Part shown: positions 52,989 through 61,456 of the stretch, piece by piece
How the letters are laid out: each line of letters starts with the position of its first letter
Numbering within the stretch: position 1 is the stretch's first letter
Position numbers and translations under genes: made by a program
The notes under the pieces: generated by a model
Databases searched by the model: none
Seen by the model: only the letters and a program-made list of their open reading frames with translations
What the model was told of the DNA's origin: nothing
Source: an uncultured Clostridia bacterium
Lineage (GTDB): Bacteria > Bacillota > Clostridia > TANB77 > CAG-508
NCBI GenBank assembly: GCA_934130085.1
Contig: CAKOXK010000004.1
Span: 1-64,000, forward strand
Reading direction: 5' to 3'
DNA: 64,000 nt

Positions 52989-54312
52989 TGAATATATTGT
53001 AGATATAATTGATTATGGTGCAAATGGTGAAGGTATTGCGAAAATTGATGGCTTCACTATTTTTGTTACTGGTGCACTTAAAGGAGAAAAATGCAGAATA
53101 ATAATTTTGAAAGTTAATAAAAATTATGGATTCGGCAAAGTTAAAGAAATAATAGAGAGTTCTAAAAAAAGAGCAGAGGCAGATTGTAAAACATATCCAA
53201 GATGTGGAGGATGCTCTTTAAGACATATAAAATATAGTGAAACTTTAAAAATAAAAAATGAAAAAGTGCTTAATTTAATTAATAAAACATTTGGCAAGGA
53301 TAGCAAAATTAAAATTAATCAAACAGTTGGAATGGATGAACCATTTTACTACAGAAATAAAGCAATATTTCCCATAAGTGAAGATAGACACCCAGGAATA
53401 TTTGCATCAAGAAGTCACAATGTTATCCCATTTGACAAATGCAAAATCCAAACAGAATTGTCACAAAAGATAGCAAAATATGTATGTGATAATTGGAAAA
53501 GTAGTATATATGATGAAAGCAAGAATAAAGGGTGTCTCAGAAATATAATGATAAGAGAAGCATTTAAAACAAATGAGGTAATGCTTGTACTTGTAGAAAA
53601 TAATTACTTAAACGATGCTTTAGACATTGAAAAATTAATTCAAAAATTTCCAATGATAAAAACCGTAGTTGTAAATATAAACAATCAAATTACAAATGTA
53701 GTTTTGACAAATGAAAATATTGTGTTATATGGAGATGGATATATAACAGATATATTAAAAGATAAGAAGTTTAAAATATCTCCTAATTCATTTTATCAAG
53801 TAAACCCTGTCCAAACAGTAAAAATATATGATTTAGCGATAGAGAAAGCAAACCTTAACAAGAACGATATTTTATGTGATTTGTATTGTGGTATTGGAAC
53901 AATTGGAATATTTTCATCAGACAAAGTAAAAAAAGTATATGGAATTGAGATAGTAGAGCAAGCCGTTGAAAATGCTAAAGAAAACGCAAAGATTAACAAC
54001 ATAAAAAATATAGAATTCATAAATGGAGATGTAGAATATGCATTTGATGAATTGCTAAAAAAGAACATAAAGCCAAATGCTGTAATAGTAGATCCACCTA
54101 GGAAAGGATTAGACAAAAAAACCATACAAAATTTAAAAGAATTAAAGCTTGAAAAAATTATATATGTAAGTTGCTCACCAGAAACATTAGTGCGTGACTT
54201 AAAAGAATTAAGCGAGGTATATCAAATAAAAGAAATAACACCAATCGATAATTTTCCATATACATCACACGTTGAGTGCGTTACGGTGCTATATGCGAAA
54301 GAAACCCTGTAA
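52975..54312 (+). CDS. rlmD: 23S rRNA (uracil-5-)-methyltransferase, RumA/RlmCD type
   Basis: SAM-dependent m5U methyltransferase. A TRAM domain (VDIIDYGANGEGIAKIDGFTIF), Fe-S cluster cysteines in CKTYPRCGGCSLRH, SAM motif LCDLYCGIGTIGIF, and catalytic Cys in IYVSCSPETLVRDL. Length 445 is normal. ATG 52975 or TTG 52969; the overlap with the upstream small gene suggests coupled translation. The last codons (HVECVTVLYAKETL) follow an att core at 54274, so the native 3' end has been replaced by element sequence while the gene stays intact. Symbol could equally be rlmCD or rumA. Confidence 0.93.
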   Translation: MKKNDEYIVDIIDYGANGEGIAKIDGFTIFVTGALKGEKCRIIILKVNKNYGFGKVKEIIESSKKRAEADCKTYPRCGGCSLRHIKYSETLKIKNEKVLNLINKTFGKDSKIKINQTVGMDEPFYYRNKAIFPISEDRHPGIFASRSHNVIPFDKCKIQTELSQKIAKYVCDNWKSSIYDESKNKGCLRNIMIREAFKTNEVMLVLVENNYLNDALDIEKLIQKFPMIKTVVVNINNQITNVVLTNENIVLYGDGYITDILKDKKFKISPNSFYQVNPVQTVKIYDLAIEKANLNKNDILCDLYCGIGTIGIFSSDKVKKVYGIEIVEQAVENAKENAKINNIKNIEFINGDVEYAFDELLKKNIKPNAVIVDPPRKGLDKKTIQNLKELKLEKIIYVSCSPETLVRDLKELSEVYQIKEITPIDNFPYTSHVECVTVLYAKETL

Positions 54313-54345
54313 TCCTTGAATTTACTGCATTTCACAGATTTTACA
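54264..54345. other. attL-type site in the methyltransferase 3' end
   Basis: The codons for HVEC contain the core GAGTG at 54274-54278, followed by an arm (gagtgcgt...gtgctat...aaaga...ttgaattta) that recurs after GAGTG 54538-54542. I infer it to be the left junction between chromosome and serine-integrase element(s). Confidence 0.6.
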
Positions 54346-54538
54346 CTTTTGAGCCAAAAGCCACTTTTGGAACAAAAAAAGAAGAAATTGATAGAATTTT
54401 TGTTAAAGTAGAGTTCAACCTAGAATGTGGAAACATATAAAATTATAAAAAATTAAAAATTTTTTTTGATATAATATGTTCCTATGCGACATACAATTCT
54501 AGTATGATATGTTCCTAACCAACAAACAAGGAGCATTG
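54274..54538. mobile_element. Collapsed 264-bp relative of the downstream integrated element
   Basis: Bounded by GAGTG cores at 54274 and 54538. It contains the left-end block, cctagaatgtgg...atgttcctatgcgac (54418-54490), 143 bp from its left core, just as the downstream element has the same block 142 bp from its core (54681-54760). It ends with the right-arm pair of ATGTTCCTA repeats (54476 and 54509). No genes remain. Confidence 0.5.
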
Positions 54539-54760
54539 AGTGCGTGTCAGTGCTATGTAAAAGATAAACTTCAAGACCATTGAATTTAAAGACTTATATT
54601 AATTTATTGTTTTGTATAAAAAGCATAATACCTTTAAATAATTTAAGTATAATGATAAAAAAATCTTAAAAAATAGTGTAACCTAGAATGTGGAAACATA
54701 TAAGAAAAACTAGGAAATAAGAATATATTTTTTTTAACCTCTTATATGTTCCTATGCGAC
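54418..54760. repeat. Two copies of an inverted-repeat block near element left ends
   Basis: Copies at 54418-54490 and 54681-54760 share aacctagaatgtgg, an inverted repeat ggaaacatataa...ttatatgttcc, and ctatgcgac, with unlike loops between. They lie at the same distance from their cores, so are probably integrase or accessory-factor binding sites, or a terminator at the element edge. The stretch 54761-54895 holds nothing else of note. Confidence 0.6.
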
Positions 54761-54999
54761 AATAACCATCTTCGCTTTGCGAAATGGGAATATAACAATT
54801 AAATAAATACCTATATAAGTAATAGATAGTGGAATCTATAAAATCCACAAAATAAAAATTTTAAAGGTAGAGAATAAAGGGAAAGTTAATTATTAATGAA
54901 GAATAGAGGGAGAATACTTTATTCTTTATTTTTTTGTAAAGAAAAAATAACTACAAGCGAAAACACTACGCTTGCAGTTATTAAAGTATACATAAAACT

Positions 55000-55028
55000 T
55001 GAAAAAATTGGAAAATTCTGCTATAATA
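55000..55028 (+). promoter_or_regulatory. Promoter of the element's first small gene
   Basis: TTGAAA (55000-55005) and TATAAT (55023-55028) with a 17-nt spacer. It lies only 15 bp before ATG 55043. Upstream, at about 54949-54980, is a caagcg/cgcttg terminator-like hairpin. Confidence 0.7.
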
Positions 55029-55042
55029 TGGGCAGGGGAAAG

Positions 55043-55180
55043 ATGAGTGCGAAAAATGTCGAAAAAAATGAAAACTTCATCAAATTCTACGAACTCTACA
55101 AATCCTTATTAAAGGACGGATATACAAAAGAAGAAATACTAATCATTATTAGGCAAGTCTTCAACAGGAATAACGATTAG
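55043..55180 (+). CDS. Small protein, 45 residues
   Basis: MSAKNVEKNENFIKFYELYK then SLLKDGYTKEEILIIIRQVF. The ORF is open from 54896, but the promoter (TATAAT at 55023) and the AGGGGAA site fix the start at ATG 55043. It may be a small regulator of the element. The minus-strand frame overlaps its end. Confidence 0.6.
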   Translation: MSAKNVEKNENFIKFYELYKSLLKDGYTKEEILIIIRQVFNRNND

Positions 55181-55330
55181 TTTTTCAGATTCTAAAGCTT
55201 TATCAGGCTCTTGATAAAGCTTTTTATTATCCTTAACTAATTTGGCAAATAATTCAATATGTTCTTTTTTTATATCTTCATCTTCTTTTAATGCACCAAT
55301 ACTAACTAACGCTTCTTTTAAAGAAGAATT
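55139..55330 (-). pseudogene. C-terminal fragment of a minus-strand gene
   Basis: The minus frame reads SLKEALVSIGALKEDEDIKK, then KLVKDNKKLYQEPDKAL and SEKLIVIPVEDLPNND, protein-like and acidic. The upstream part of the frame (55331-55390) is antisense to the plus-strand fragment that follows, so the true N-terminus is missing. Either a decayed gene or a very short one. Confidence 0.4.
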
Positions 55331-55339
55331 ATCAAAAAG

Positions 55340-55502
55340 AACAGTTAAACTTTTAGAGTTAACCAGAAAAAAAGTAGACAAATATGGCAATGAAAGAAAA
55401 ATTTTAGATAAGTATTTTAGAGATTGTATAGATGATGAGAACTATATGATGGAATGGGAAAATTATCTAAATAAATTTGAGATGGAATTAAATAAAGCTT
55501 AA
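55340..55502 (+). pseudogene. C-terminal fragment of a plus-strand gene
   Basis: The frame reads LLELTRKKVDKYGNERKILD and DENYMMEWENYLNKFEMELN before TAA 55500-55502. Its first 30 codons (from ATG 55242) are antisense to the minus-strand fragment and look random, so this is probably the remaining end of a larger protein. A head-to-head junction of two gene ends lies near 55330-55345. Confidence 0.4.
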
Positions 55503-55581
55503 TAGATAGAGTATTGAAAACGATTCAATACTCTTTATTTTTTTTACAAAATATGTTATATATAATGTAGAGGAGCGAGAA

Positions 55582-56502
55582 ATGAACAGAATTGATGAAA
55601 AAGAATTGAAGCAATTAATCACAGAATTAAAAAGTAGTAATAACAAAGAAGCATTTGAAACACTATATAAGAAGTATAATAAACTTGTATATAGAATTGC
55701 TTTCACAATATTAAAAAACAAAGAAGATTCAGAAGATATTGTGCAAGCAGTATTTTCAAAGATTTATTCATTACCAAAGGACAAACTTCCTATTGATAAT
55801 ATTGCTACCTGGATTTATTCTGTAACGAAAAATGAATCCATAACTTTATATAGAAAAAGAAAAAATACAATTGATTTAGATAGTATGTATGAAATAGCAG
55901 ATTCAGATAATGAAATCAATAGAATTGTAGATCAAGATAGATATAACAGAATATTGAGTAGATTAAACGATAAAGAAAAAGAAATTGTTTCATTAAAAAT
56001 ACTAACCAATTTAACATTTGAAGAAATTGCTAAAATACTAGGTCAACCAACAGGAACAGTAAAGTGGAGATATTATAAGTCAATTCATACTTTAAAACTT
56101 CTATTTAGTAATTTAGGAATGTTTATTGTTACATTAGACATTGGATTAAAAACAATGTTTGTTACAAAAGATGAAATAAACATTGAACAAAGTAACAATA
56201 TAGAAATAGAAGATAATACAAAAAATCAGCAAGAAGATAGTCAAGCCAGAACGGAATCAGAAATGCAAGATACAAATAAAAGTATTAATAAAGAGGAACA
56301 AGAAGCTACAAAAGATATTAGTAACCAGGAGAATGAAACCAAAGAAGAAATACAAATACCAGTTAATGAACCAACTAACTACATAAATAATTATAGCATT
56401 GGTATATTAGCTGTTTCAGGTATATTTTTATTATTTACAATAATTTTTTTAATAAATTTTATAAAATACCAACTAAAACGAAAAATAAAAGCGTCTAAAT
56501 AA
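55582..56502 (+). CDS. Sigma-70-family (ECF-like) factor with C-terminal membrane anchor
   Basis: RNA polymerase sigma factor. Region 2 lies at about 23-90 (ALETLYKKYNKLVYRIAF, EDIVQAVFSKIYSLP, ATWIYSVTKNESI) and region 4 at about 122-172 (LNDKEKEIVSLKILTNLTFEEIAKILG). Unusually, a Glu/Asn-rich linker (180-270) and a transmembrane segment (about 276-298) follow. GAGGAGCG precedes the ATG. The next gene, 24 bp downstream, is a membrane-anchored DUF4362 protein, so the pair may form a sigma/membrane sensor module. Confidence 0.85.
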   Translation: MNRIDEKELKQLITELKSSNNKEAFETLYKKYNKLVYRIAFTILKNKEDSEDIVQAVFSKIYSLPKDKLPIDNIATWIYSVTKNESITLYRKRKNTIDLDSMYEIADSDNEINRIVDQDRYNRILSRLNDKEKEIVSLKILTNLTFEEIAKILGQPTGTVKWRYYKSIHTLKLLFSNLGMFIVTLDIGLKTMFVTKDEINIEQSNNIEIEDNTKNQQEDSQARTESEMQDTNKSINKEEQEATKDISNQENETKEEIQIPVNEPTNYINNYSIGILAVSGIFLLFTIIFLINFIKYQLKRKIKASK

Positions 56503-56526
56503 TAGAATTGTTTTTAGGAGGTACAA

Positions 56527-57549
56527 ATGAACAAAAAAATATTAAAAATAATAGGCGTAGTAGTAATAGTATTTATAATTATTATAGGAACTGTATATTT
56601 AATAGATTTAGACAGAATGAGAAATAATAAAAAAGTTTTATTTAGCACTTGGGGTTTTGATTATACAAATCCAGAAAATACTTATTTGGAAAGCAATCCA
56701 GAAAATGAAATACAAACTAATACAATAGTAAACAATGTAGATCATATTAATAAAAAATTAAAAATTGAAGAATTACCAGAAGATTATAGTTATATTCAAG
56801 CTATACAAGATAAATGTGTAATTTCTTCACAGGGGTTAAAAGTTTATAATAAAGATGAATTAGATACTTTTTTGAATAAAGTAAATAAAAATGAGCCATA
56901 TTCTATAAGAACTATAAATTATACAGTTGAAGGCGATATGATAATTACAGATGTAAGCTTTGAAGGCAATAATGTTTTTTCAACTTGCTGTGATTGGACT
57001 AGAGATAAGTTTTCAAGCAAAGAAGATAGGACATATAGATATGGAAAATTCTCAAAACTTGTAACAGAGCAAGCAAATGGATTTACATATATTTTATTAC
57101 AAGATAGATTAGAAGGCGATTTAGAAGAAGTTACTGTTACATACTATAAGGATAATGCAAAAAGTATAAATAATTATCAATTTAATTATTTACTTAATGT
57201 CGAAAAAAGTAATAAAACTGAAATAACTAAAATAACACAAGGAGAATTAGCAAAGAAATATGATTATAACATTTACTATTATGGGTTAGAAAATGTAAAA
57301 GTTAAACTTGATAATATAGAAATAGATCTAAAAGAAGCATTATTAAATAATAAAGTAACAATGGAGCAAATCATTGAACAAGCTGAAAAAGATAAAGATA
57401 ATGAAATTATAAATGCAGATATGTATAAAGAGGGTGGAACAATGATTTATTGGTATGGAGCATATACTATCATAAAAAGCCATTCTTTAGATGGAAATAA
57501 AGATGTATACATTGGAATACCAGAAATGACATTAAATAATGTTAAGTAA
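56527..57549 (+). CDS. Membrane-anchored DUF4362-type protein
   Basis: An N-terminal membrane segment (about 7-28) and an extracytoplasmic region. Residues about 90-185 match DUF4362 (NKDELDTFLNKVNKNEPYSIR, YTVEGDMIITDVSFEG, TRDKFSSKEDRTYRYGKFSK). The C-terminal part ends MYKEGGTMIYWYGAYTII and SLDGNKDVYIGIPEM. TAGGAGG precedes the ATG. It is linked to the membrane-tailed sigma factor and may act as its sensor or regulator; this is inference from position. Confidence 0.75.
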   Translation: MNKKILKIIGVVVIVFIIIIGTVYLIDLDRMRNNKKVLFSTWGFDYTNPENTYLESNPENEIQTNTIVNNVDHINKKLKIEELPEDYSYIQAIQDKCVISSQGLKVYNKDELDTFLNKVNKNEPYSIRTINYTVEGDMIITDVSFEGNNVFSTCCDWTRDKFSSKEDRTYRYGKFSKLVTEQANGFTYILLQDRLEGDLEEVTVTYYKDNAKSINNYQFNYLLNVEKSNKTEITKITQGELAKKYDYNIYYYGLENVKVKLDNIEIDLKEALLNNKVTMEQIIEQAEKDKDNEIINADMYKEGGTMIYWYGAYTIIKSHSLDGNKDVYIGIPEMTLNNVK

Positions 57550-57678
57550 GAAAGTATAAATTGGTATGAAAAATCAAGAAGTAGAAAGAGATTGATTATC
57601 TTTTTCTACTTTTTACACTTTTTATCTTTTTATTGTAAAATATGTTAAAATATAGTATACTATTAAAAGGTGGTTATT

Positions 57679-57903
57679 TTGAGTGAAGTATTAGAGAAGA
57701 ATATAGATATATTAAAATTAAACAATGAAACAGTTACTATATTAAAGAAGCATAGAATTACTAAGATAGAAAGTTTAGCAAATAAATCAAAAACAGATCT
57801 AAAAAAATTAGGTCTTATGGGTTATCAAATCTCTGAAATAGAGTTAAAGCTTCAATTAGAAGGTTTAGACTTAAATGGAAATTACAAAACAAAAATCAGA
57901 TAA
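57679..57903 (+). CDS. Small protein resembling an RNA polymerase alpha C-terminal domain
   Basis: 74 residues from TTG 57679 (AAAGGTGG 6 nt upstream). The pattern NETVTILKKHRITKIESLAN then LKKLGLMGYQISEIELKLQLEGLDL resembles the alphaCTD helix-hairpin-helix (L..L..L...SL.EI...L...GL.L). It may bind DNA or contact a transcription factor. A promoter-like TTGTAA...TATACT lies upstream near 57630-57660. Confidence 0.55.
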   Translation: MSEVLEKNIDILKLNNETVTILKKHRITKIESLANKSKTDLKKLGLMGYQISEIELKLQLEGLDLNGNYKTKIR

Positions 57904-57973
57904 AGTACAAATTGAAAAATATTTGTATTTTTTTAAATACCAATATACTACAAATAGGAGTACAAGTATTATT

Positions 57974-58042
57974 ATGAGTGTAAAAGAATTTAAAACAAAA
58001 ATAAAAAATTATTTTGATATTAAGGAGTTAATGAAAGTATGA
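57974..58042 (+). CDS. Possible 22-residue leader or coupling ORF
   Basis: ATG 57974 encodes MSVKEFKTKIKNYFDIKELM and ends at TGA 58040-58042, overlapping the next start by 4 nt (ATGA). It may couple translation of the 107-residue protein. The ribosome binding site (ataggag) is about 15 nt away. Confidence 0.35.
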   Translation: MSVKEFKTKIKNYFDIKELMKV

Positions 58043-58362
58043 AATATCACGCTAAAAAAGATACAATTTATACATTGACGAGATATGAAAGAAAATCTAT
58101 TGAGAAATTAAGAAAAATCTCAATACTGAAAAAAATCCCTTTTGAAGAATGGACTATATTGGAACTTAAAGATATGATAGAAGAGTATGAATTATATTTT
58201 AGACTTTCTAAAATATTTGATGAACCAGTAAGCTTATATCAGTTTTTGTATTCTGGAATTTATGAAGAGAAATCTCTTTACGAAGAGTTGAAGTCAGAGA
58301 AGTTAAAATCAAATGAATTTGAATCAAAGAAACTTAAATCTATAAAATTGAAGAAAAATTAA
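58039..58362 (+). CDS. Hypothetical protein, 107 residues
   Basis: Charged helical protein starting MKYHAKKDTIYTLTRYERKS with a lysine/glutamate-rich repetitive end (LKSEKLKSNEFESKKLKSIK). AAGGAG lies 12 nt upstream, inside the preceding small ORF. Family not recognised; mobile-element cargo or regulator. Confidence 0.6.
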   Translation: MKYHAKKDTIYTLTRYERKSIEKLRKISILKKIPFEEWTILELKDMIEEYELYFRLSKIFDEPVSLYQFLYSGIYEEKSLYEELKSEKLKSNEFESKKLKSIKLKKN

Positions 58363-58515
58363 TTCTTAAAGAGTAGTTTAAACTATTCTTTTTTATTTAC
58401 ATAACTTTTTGCAAAAAGTTTGCAAAATTCTGCAGTATACTTTAATTAAATATTGTGTTAAAGTATGTTTAACCAATAAAAACCTTAAAAACTCCAAATT
58501 ATTTGGAGGTATAAA

Positions 58516-58689
58516 ATGCAATTTAAGTTAAACAAAATAATAAATTCGGAAGAACTAAAGAACAATAAATATTTTAAAGGAAGCGTAGAGATTGCTTTAC
58601 TTAATGCACTATATAAAGAAAAAGAAATTGATGATAGAGAATATAGGGAAATTAAAGACAAAATAAAAAAAACGTATAATCTATTTTAA
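58516..58689 (+). CDS. Small protein preceding the recombinase, 57 residues
   Basis: ATG 58516 after TGGAGG encodes MQFKLNKIINSEELKNNKYF and ALYKEKEIDDREYREIKDKI, a short helical pattern like the SHOCT-type small proteins often found next to clostridial serine recombinases. It may be a directionality or accessory factor, by position only. Confidence 0.55.
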   Translation: MQFKLNKIINSEELKNNKYFKGSVEIALLNALYKEKEIDDREYREIKDKIKKTYNLF

Positions 58690-58776
58690 ATCTATCATTT
58701 TTTTCAAAAATAGTGTATAATAGATTTAATTTGATTAACGTATTCCCTTTATTTCTCTATCAGTTAGGAGGAATAA

Positions 58777-60492
58777 ATGGAAGTTAAGACAATGGAAGTC
58801 AAGAAAATTCAAAAAATTGAAGGACGTATTGACAGAGTAACTGGAGCAAGAATAACAGAAAGGCTAAGAGTAGCACCTTATTGTAGAGTAAGTACGGATT
58901 CAGAGGAACAGAAAAATAGTTATAATTCTCAATTAAAGTATTATCAAGAACTTATAACAAGAAGACCAGAGTGGGTATTCGTAGATATATATGCAGATGA
59001 AGCTATATCTGGAACACTTGATTATAAAAGAACAGATTTTATGAGAATGATTAATGACGCACTTAATGGAAAAATTGACTTAATTATAACTAAATCAATA
59101 TCAAGATTTGCAAGAAATACATTAGATACATTAAAGTACGTTAGAATGTTAAAAGAAAAGAATATAGCTGTTTTATTTGAAGAAGAAAATATTAATACTC
59201 TTGAAATGTCAGGAGAGTTACTTTTAACAATTTTAAGTTCAGTTGCTCAACAGGAAAGTGAAAATATTTCAGAACACGTTAAGCTTGGCATAAAAATGAA
59301 AAGAGAAAGGGGAGAACTTGTAGGTTTCAATAGATGTCTAGGATATAAGGCTAATTATGAAACTAATACTCTAGAAATCGTTGAAGAAGAAGCTGAAATT
59401 GTAAGATATATCTTTGATAGATATATTCAAGGAGCAGGCTCTACTGTAATTGCAAGAGAGCTAAATGAATTAGGTAAAAAACCTATAAAGGGGAATAAAT
59501 TTCAAGAATCTTCTATTAGAGGAATAATAAGAAATGAAAAGTATAAGGGAGATGTGCTAATGGGAAAAACATTTACCATTGACGCAATTTCTCATAAAAG
59601 AGTAAAAAACTATGGCGAAGAGGATATGTACTATATTGAAAATCATCACGAACCAATAGTAAGCGTAGAAACTTATACTAAAGCACACGAAATACTAGAA
59701 AAAAGAGCAAAAAATAGAAGATTAGGACGAGGAAAAGGATTTGAAAGATATAGTAGAAAATATGCTTTTAGTAGTATGATTTATTGTGGTTGCTGTGGAA
59801 AATATTATACTAGAAGAAATTGGAACTCTGGAACACATAATGCTAAAAGAGTATGGCAATGTACTAATCTAGTAAAAAAAGGAAAAGATTTATGTCCTAA
59901 AAGTAAAGGAATACCTGAGGAAATTTTAGAAGAATGTTTTTTAGAAGCTTATAAGTTATTAGTAAACAATAATAGTGAAATAATTGAAGCTTTTATTAGC
60001 AATATGGAAACAACTTTAAATGAAATTGGTAAAGATGGGATTTTAGAAAAGATAGATAAAGAGATAGAAAAGCTAAATTATAAAATGAATAATTTGGTAG
60101 ATATGAAACTAGAAGAAACTATTACCAATGACCAATTTGAAGCTAAAAGAATAAAAATAGCAAAATCATTAGAGAAAAAACAAAAACAAAGAGCTGAAAT
60201 AGAAGACGAAATTCAAAATGAAGAAGCTATTAATCTTAGATTAGAAAAGTTTAAAAACATATTTGCTAATAGAACTATATTAGAAGAGTTTGATAGGGAA
60301 GTATTTGAATGTTTAATTGAAAAAATTATTATAGGAGAAGAAAAGGAAGATGGAACGTATGATCCTTATACAATAAAATTTATTTGTAGAGGAGATTCAA
60401 ATTCACAATCTATGTTCCTAAGTAGCAATCAAGGTAACTCATCTATGTCCCTAAGCGACCAACCAGCCATGTGGAGTGTTGTGCGTTGCTGA
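58777..60492 (+). CDS. Large serine recombinase (integrase of the element)
   Basis: The resolvase domain has APYCRVSTDSEEQ with catalytic Ser39. A Recombinase domain, a zinc ribbon (YCGCCGKYYTRRNW...WQCTN...CPKSKG) and a coiled coil (about 400-480) follow. Length 571. GGAGG precedes the ATG. Its last codons (DQPAMWSVVRC) are encoded by the right att site itself, GAGTG at 60474-60478, so integration fixes the end of the protein. It probably targets the 3' end of the rRNA methyltransferase gene. Confidence 0.92.
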   Translation: MEVKTMEVKKIQKIEGRIDRVTGARITERLRVAPYCRVSTDSEEQKNSYNSQLKYYQELITRRPEWVFVDIYADEAISGTLDYKRTDFMRMINDALNGKIDLIITKSISRFARNTLDTLKYVRMLKEKNIAVLFEEENINTLEMSGELLLTILSSVAQQESENISEHVKLGIKMKRERGELVGFNRCLGYKANYETNTLEIVEEEAEIVRYIFDRYIQGAGSTVIARELNELGKKPIKGNKFQESSIRGIIRNEKYKGDVLMGKTFTIDAISHKRVKNYGEEDMYYIENHHEPIVSVETYTKAHEILEKRAKNRRLGRGKGFERYSRKYAFSSMIYCGCCGKYYTRRNWNSGTHNAKRVWQCTNLVKKGKDLCPKSKGIPEEILEECFLEAYKLLVNNNSEIIEAFISNMETTLNEIGKDGILEKIDKEIEKLNYKMNNLVDMKLEETITNDQFEAKRIKIAKSLEKKQKQRAEIEDEIQNEEAINLRLEKFKNIFANRTILEEFDREVFECLIEKIIIGEEKEDGTYDPYTIKFICRGDSNSQSMFLSSNQGNSSMSLSDQPAMWSVVRC

Positions 60493-60496
60493 CATT
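60412..60496. other. attR-type site overlapping the recombinase 3' end
   Basis: Contains ATGTTCCTA (60412), ATGTCCCTA (60445) and the core GAGTG (60474-60478), after which the sequence reads as the end of a RumA-type protein (HVECCALLTLK) in a frame different from the recombinase. Its spacing equals that at 54476-54542. Confidence 0.6.
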
Positions 60497-60501
60497 AAAA
60501 G

Positions 60502-60525
60502 ATACACCATATTATATGGGTGTAT
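60502..60525 (+). terminator. Terminator-like hairpin after the element
   Basis: atacacc/ggtgtat arms around cat attatat g. It may be the original terminator of the methyltransferase gene, now displaced by the inserted element(s). Confidence 0.5.
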
Positions 60526-60674
60526 GTTAATTAATATATAAAATTTATAAAAAATATAAGGAAAAGTTAAAGAGAATCCTAAAAATATGCTTGAATTTGA
60601 ACTATGCTTAAAAACTAGAGTTTATGTTAGGTTTATTAATGAAAAAATAGTTTAAAGCTGGAGGTTAATAATTA

Positions 60675-61139
60675 ATGGATATAAAATTTGAAACAAACGA
60701 TTATAAATTTAATGTAAGAAGTTCTTGTATTATTAAAGATAAAGAACATAACAAAGTTCTTTTAACAAATATGAGGGCAATAACTGACCATGAAGCATTT
60801 TTATTGCCAGGAGGAAGACTTGAAATATTAGAAAATTCTGAAGAGGCTATTAAAAGAGAAATTGAAGAAGAATTAAATATAAAATTAGATTACAAATTAA
60901 TATCTGTTGAAGAGAATATTGTAAAATCTAATAAGTTTCATATGCTCGAATTTGTATATTGTGCAGAAATTGATAATTTCGATAGTATAGAATGTTTAGA
61001 TGATGGTTGGGATAAATTTAAAATAGTTGAAATTAAAGATATTGATAATATTGATATTAGACCCAAGACAGTTAAGGACTTAATAAAAAATGATACTTAT
61101 ACAAATGTTAGTCACAATGTAAATTATGATTGGGCTTAA
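60675..61139 (+). CDS. Nudix hydrolase
   Basis: 154 residues. The Nudix box GGRLEILENSEEAIKREIEEELN (about 48-70, shown as G....E...R E.EEE) is intact and SSCIIKDKEHNKVLLTNM marks the first strands. Substrate unknown. TGGAGG is about 10 nt before the ATG. It is followed by a gene remnant. Confidence 0.88.
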   Translation: MDIKFETNDYKFNVRSSCIIKDKEHNKVLLTNMRAITDHEAFLLPGGRLEILENSEEAIKREIEEELNIKLDYKLISVEENIVKSNKFHMLEFVYCAEIDNFDSIECLDDGWDKFKIVEIKDIDNIDIRPKTVKDLIKNDTYTNVSHNVNYDWA

Positions 61140-61141
61140 GA

Positions 61142-61385
61142 AAATGAAATTGAATTAATAATTATATCATCACCCTATAAAATATACTTATTCTTTAGTA
61201 AGGAGATATTTTCCCTTGTTTCATGGAGTGATTATGAATTAAAGGAGTCAACTCAATGGGAAAAATATGAAATAGAAATAAGAGAAAATGAAAATATTTC
61301 AGAGTTAATTGAAAGTTACATAAAAGATTTTGAAAAATATATTGTTAAAGCTATAAGTGAATACTTAAAAAATTTAAATATTTAA
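61142..61385 (+). pseudogene. C-terminal gene remnant
   Basis: An open frame without start reads IIISSPYKIYLFFSKEIFSL, SWSDYELKESTQWEKYEIEI and ends ISEYLKNLNI. It looks like the end of a cytosolic protein whose front was lost. Family not recognised. Confidence 0.45.
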
Positions 61386-61456
61386 TAAAATTATATATAA
61401 CTCTTGTTAAGAAAATAGCGATTTTAATAGTAAAATAATAATTTTCGGAGGTAATA

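Larger units (their letters stand above)
54538..60474. mobile_element. 5.9-kb serine-integrase element inserted in the rRNA methyltransferase gene
   Basis: From the core at 54538 to the core at 60474. Carries small genes, a sigma factor, a DUF4362 protein and a large serine recombinase at the right end. Right-end architecture is ATGTTCCTA, 33 nt, ATGTCCCTA, 29 nt, GAGTG (60412, 60445, 60474), identical in spacing to 54476, 54509, 54538. The sequence right of 60474 again reads HVECCALLTLK, a methyltransferase-like tail. No relaxase or oriT was recognised. Insertion of serine-integrase elements into rumA 3' ends is known from Firmicutes. Confidence 0.65.
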
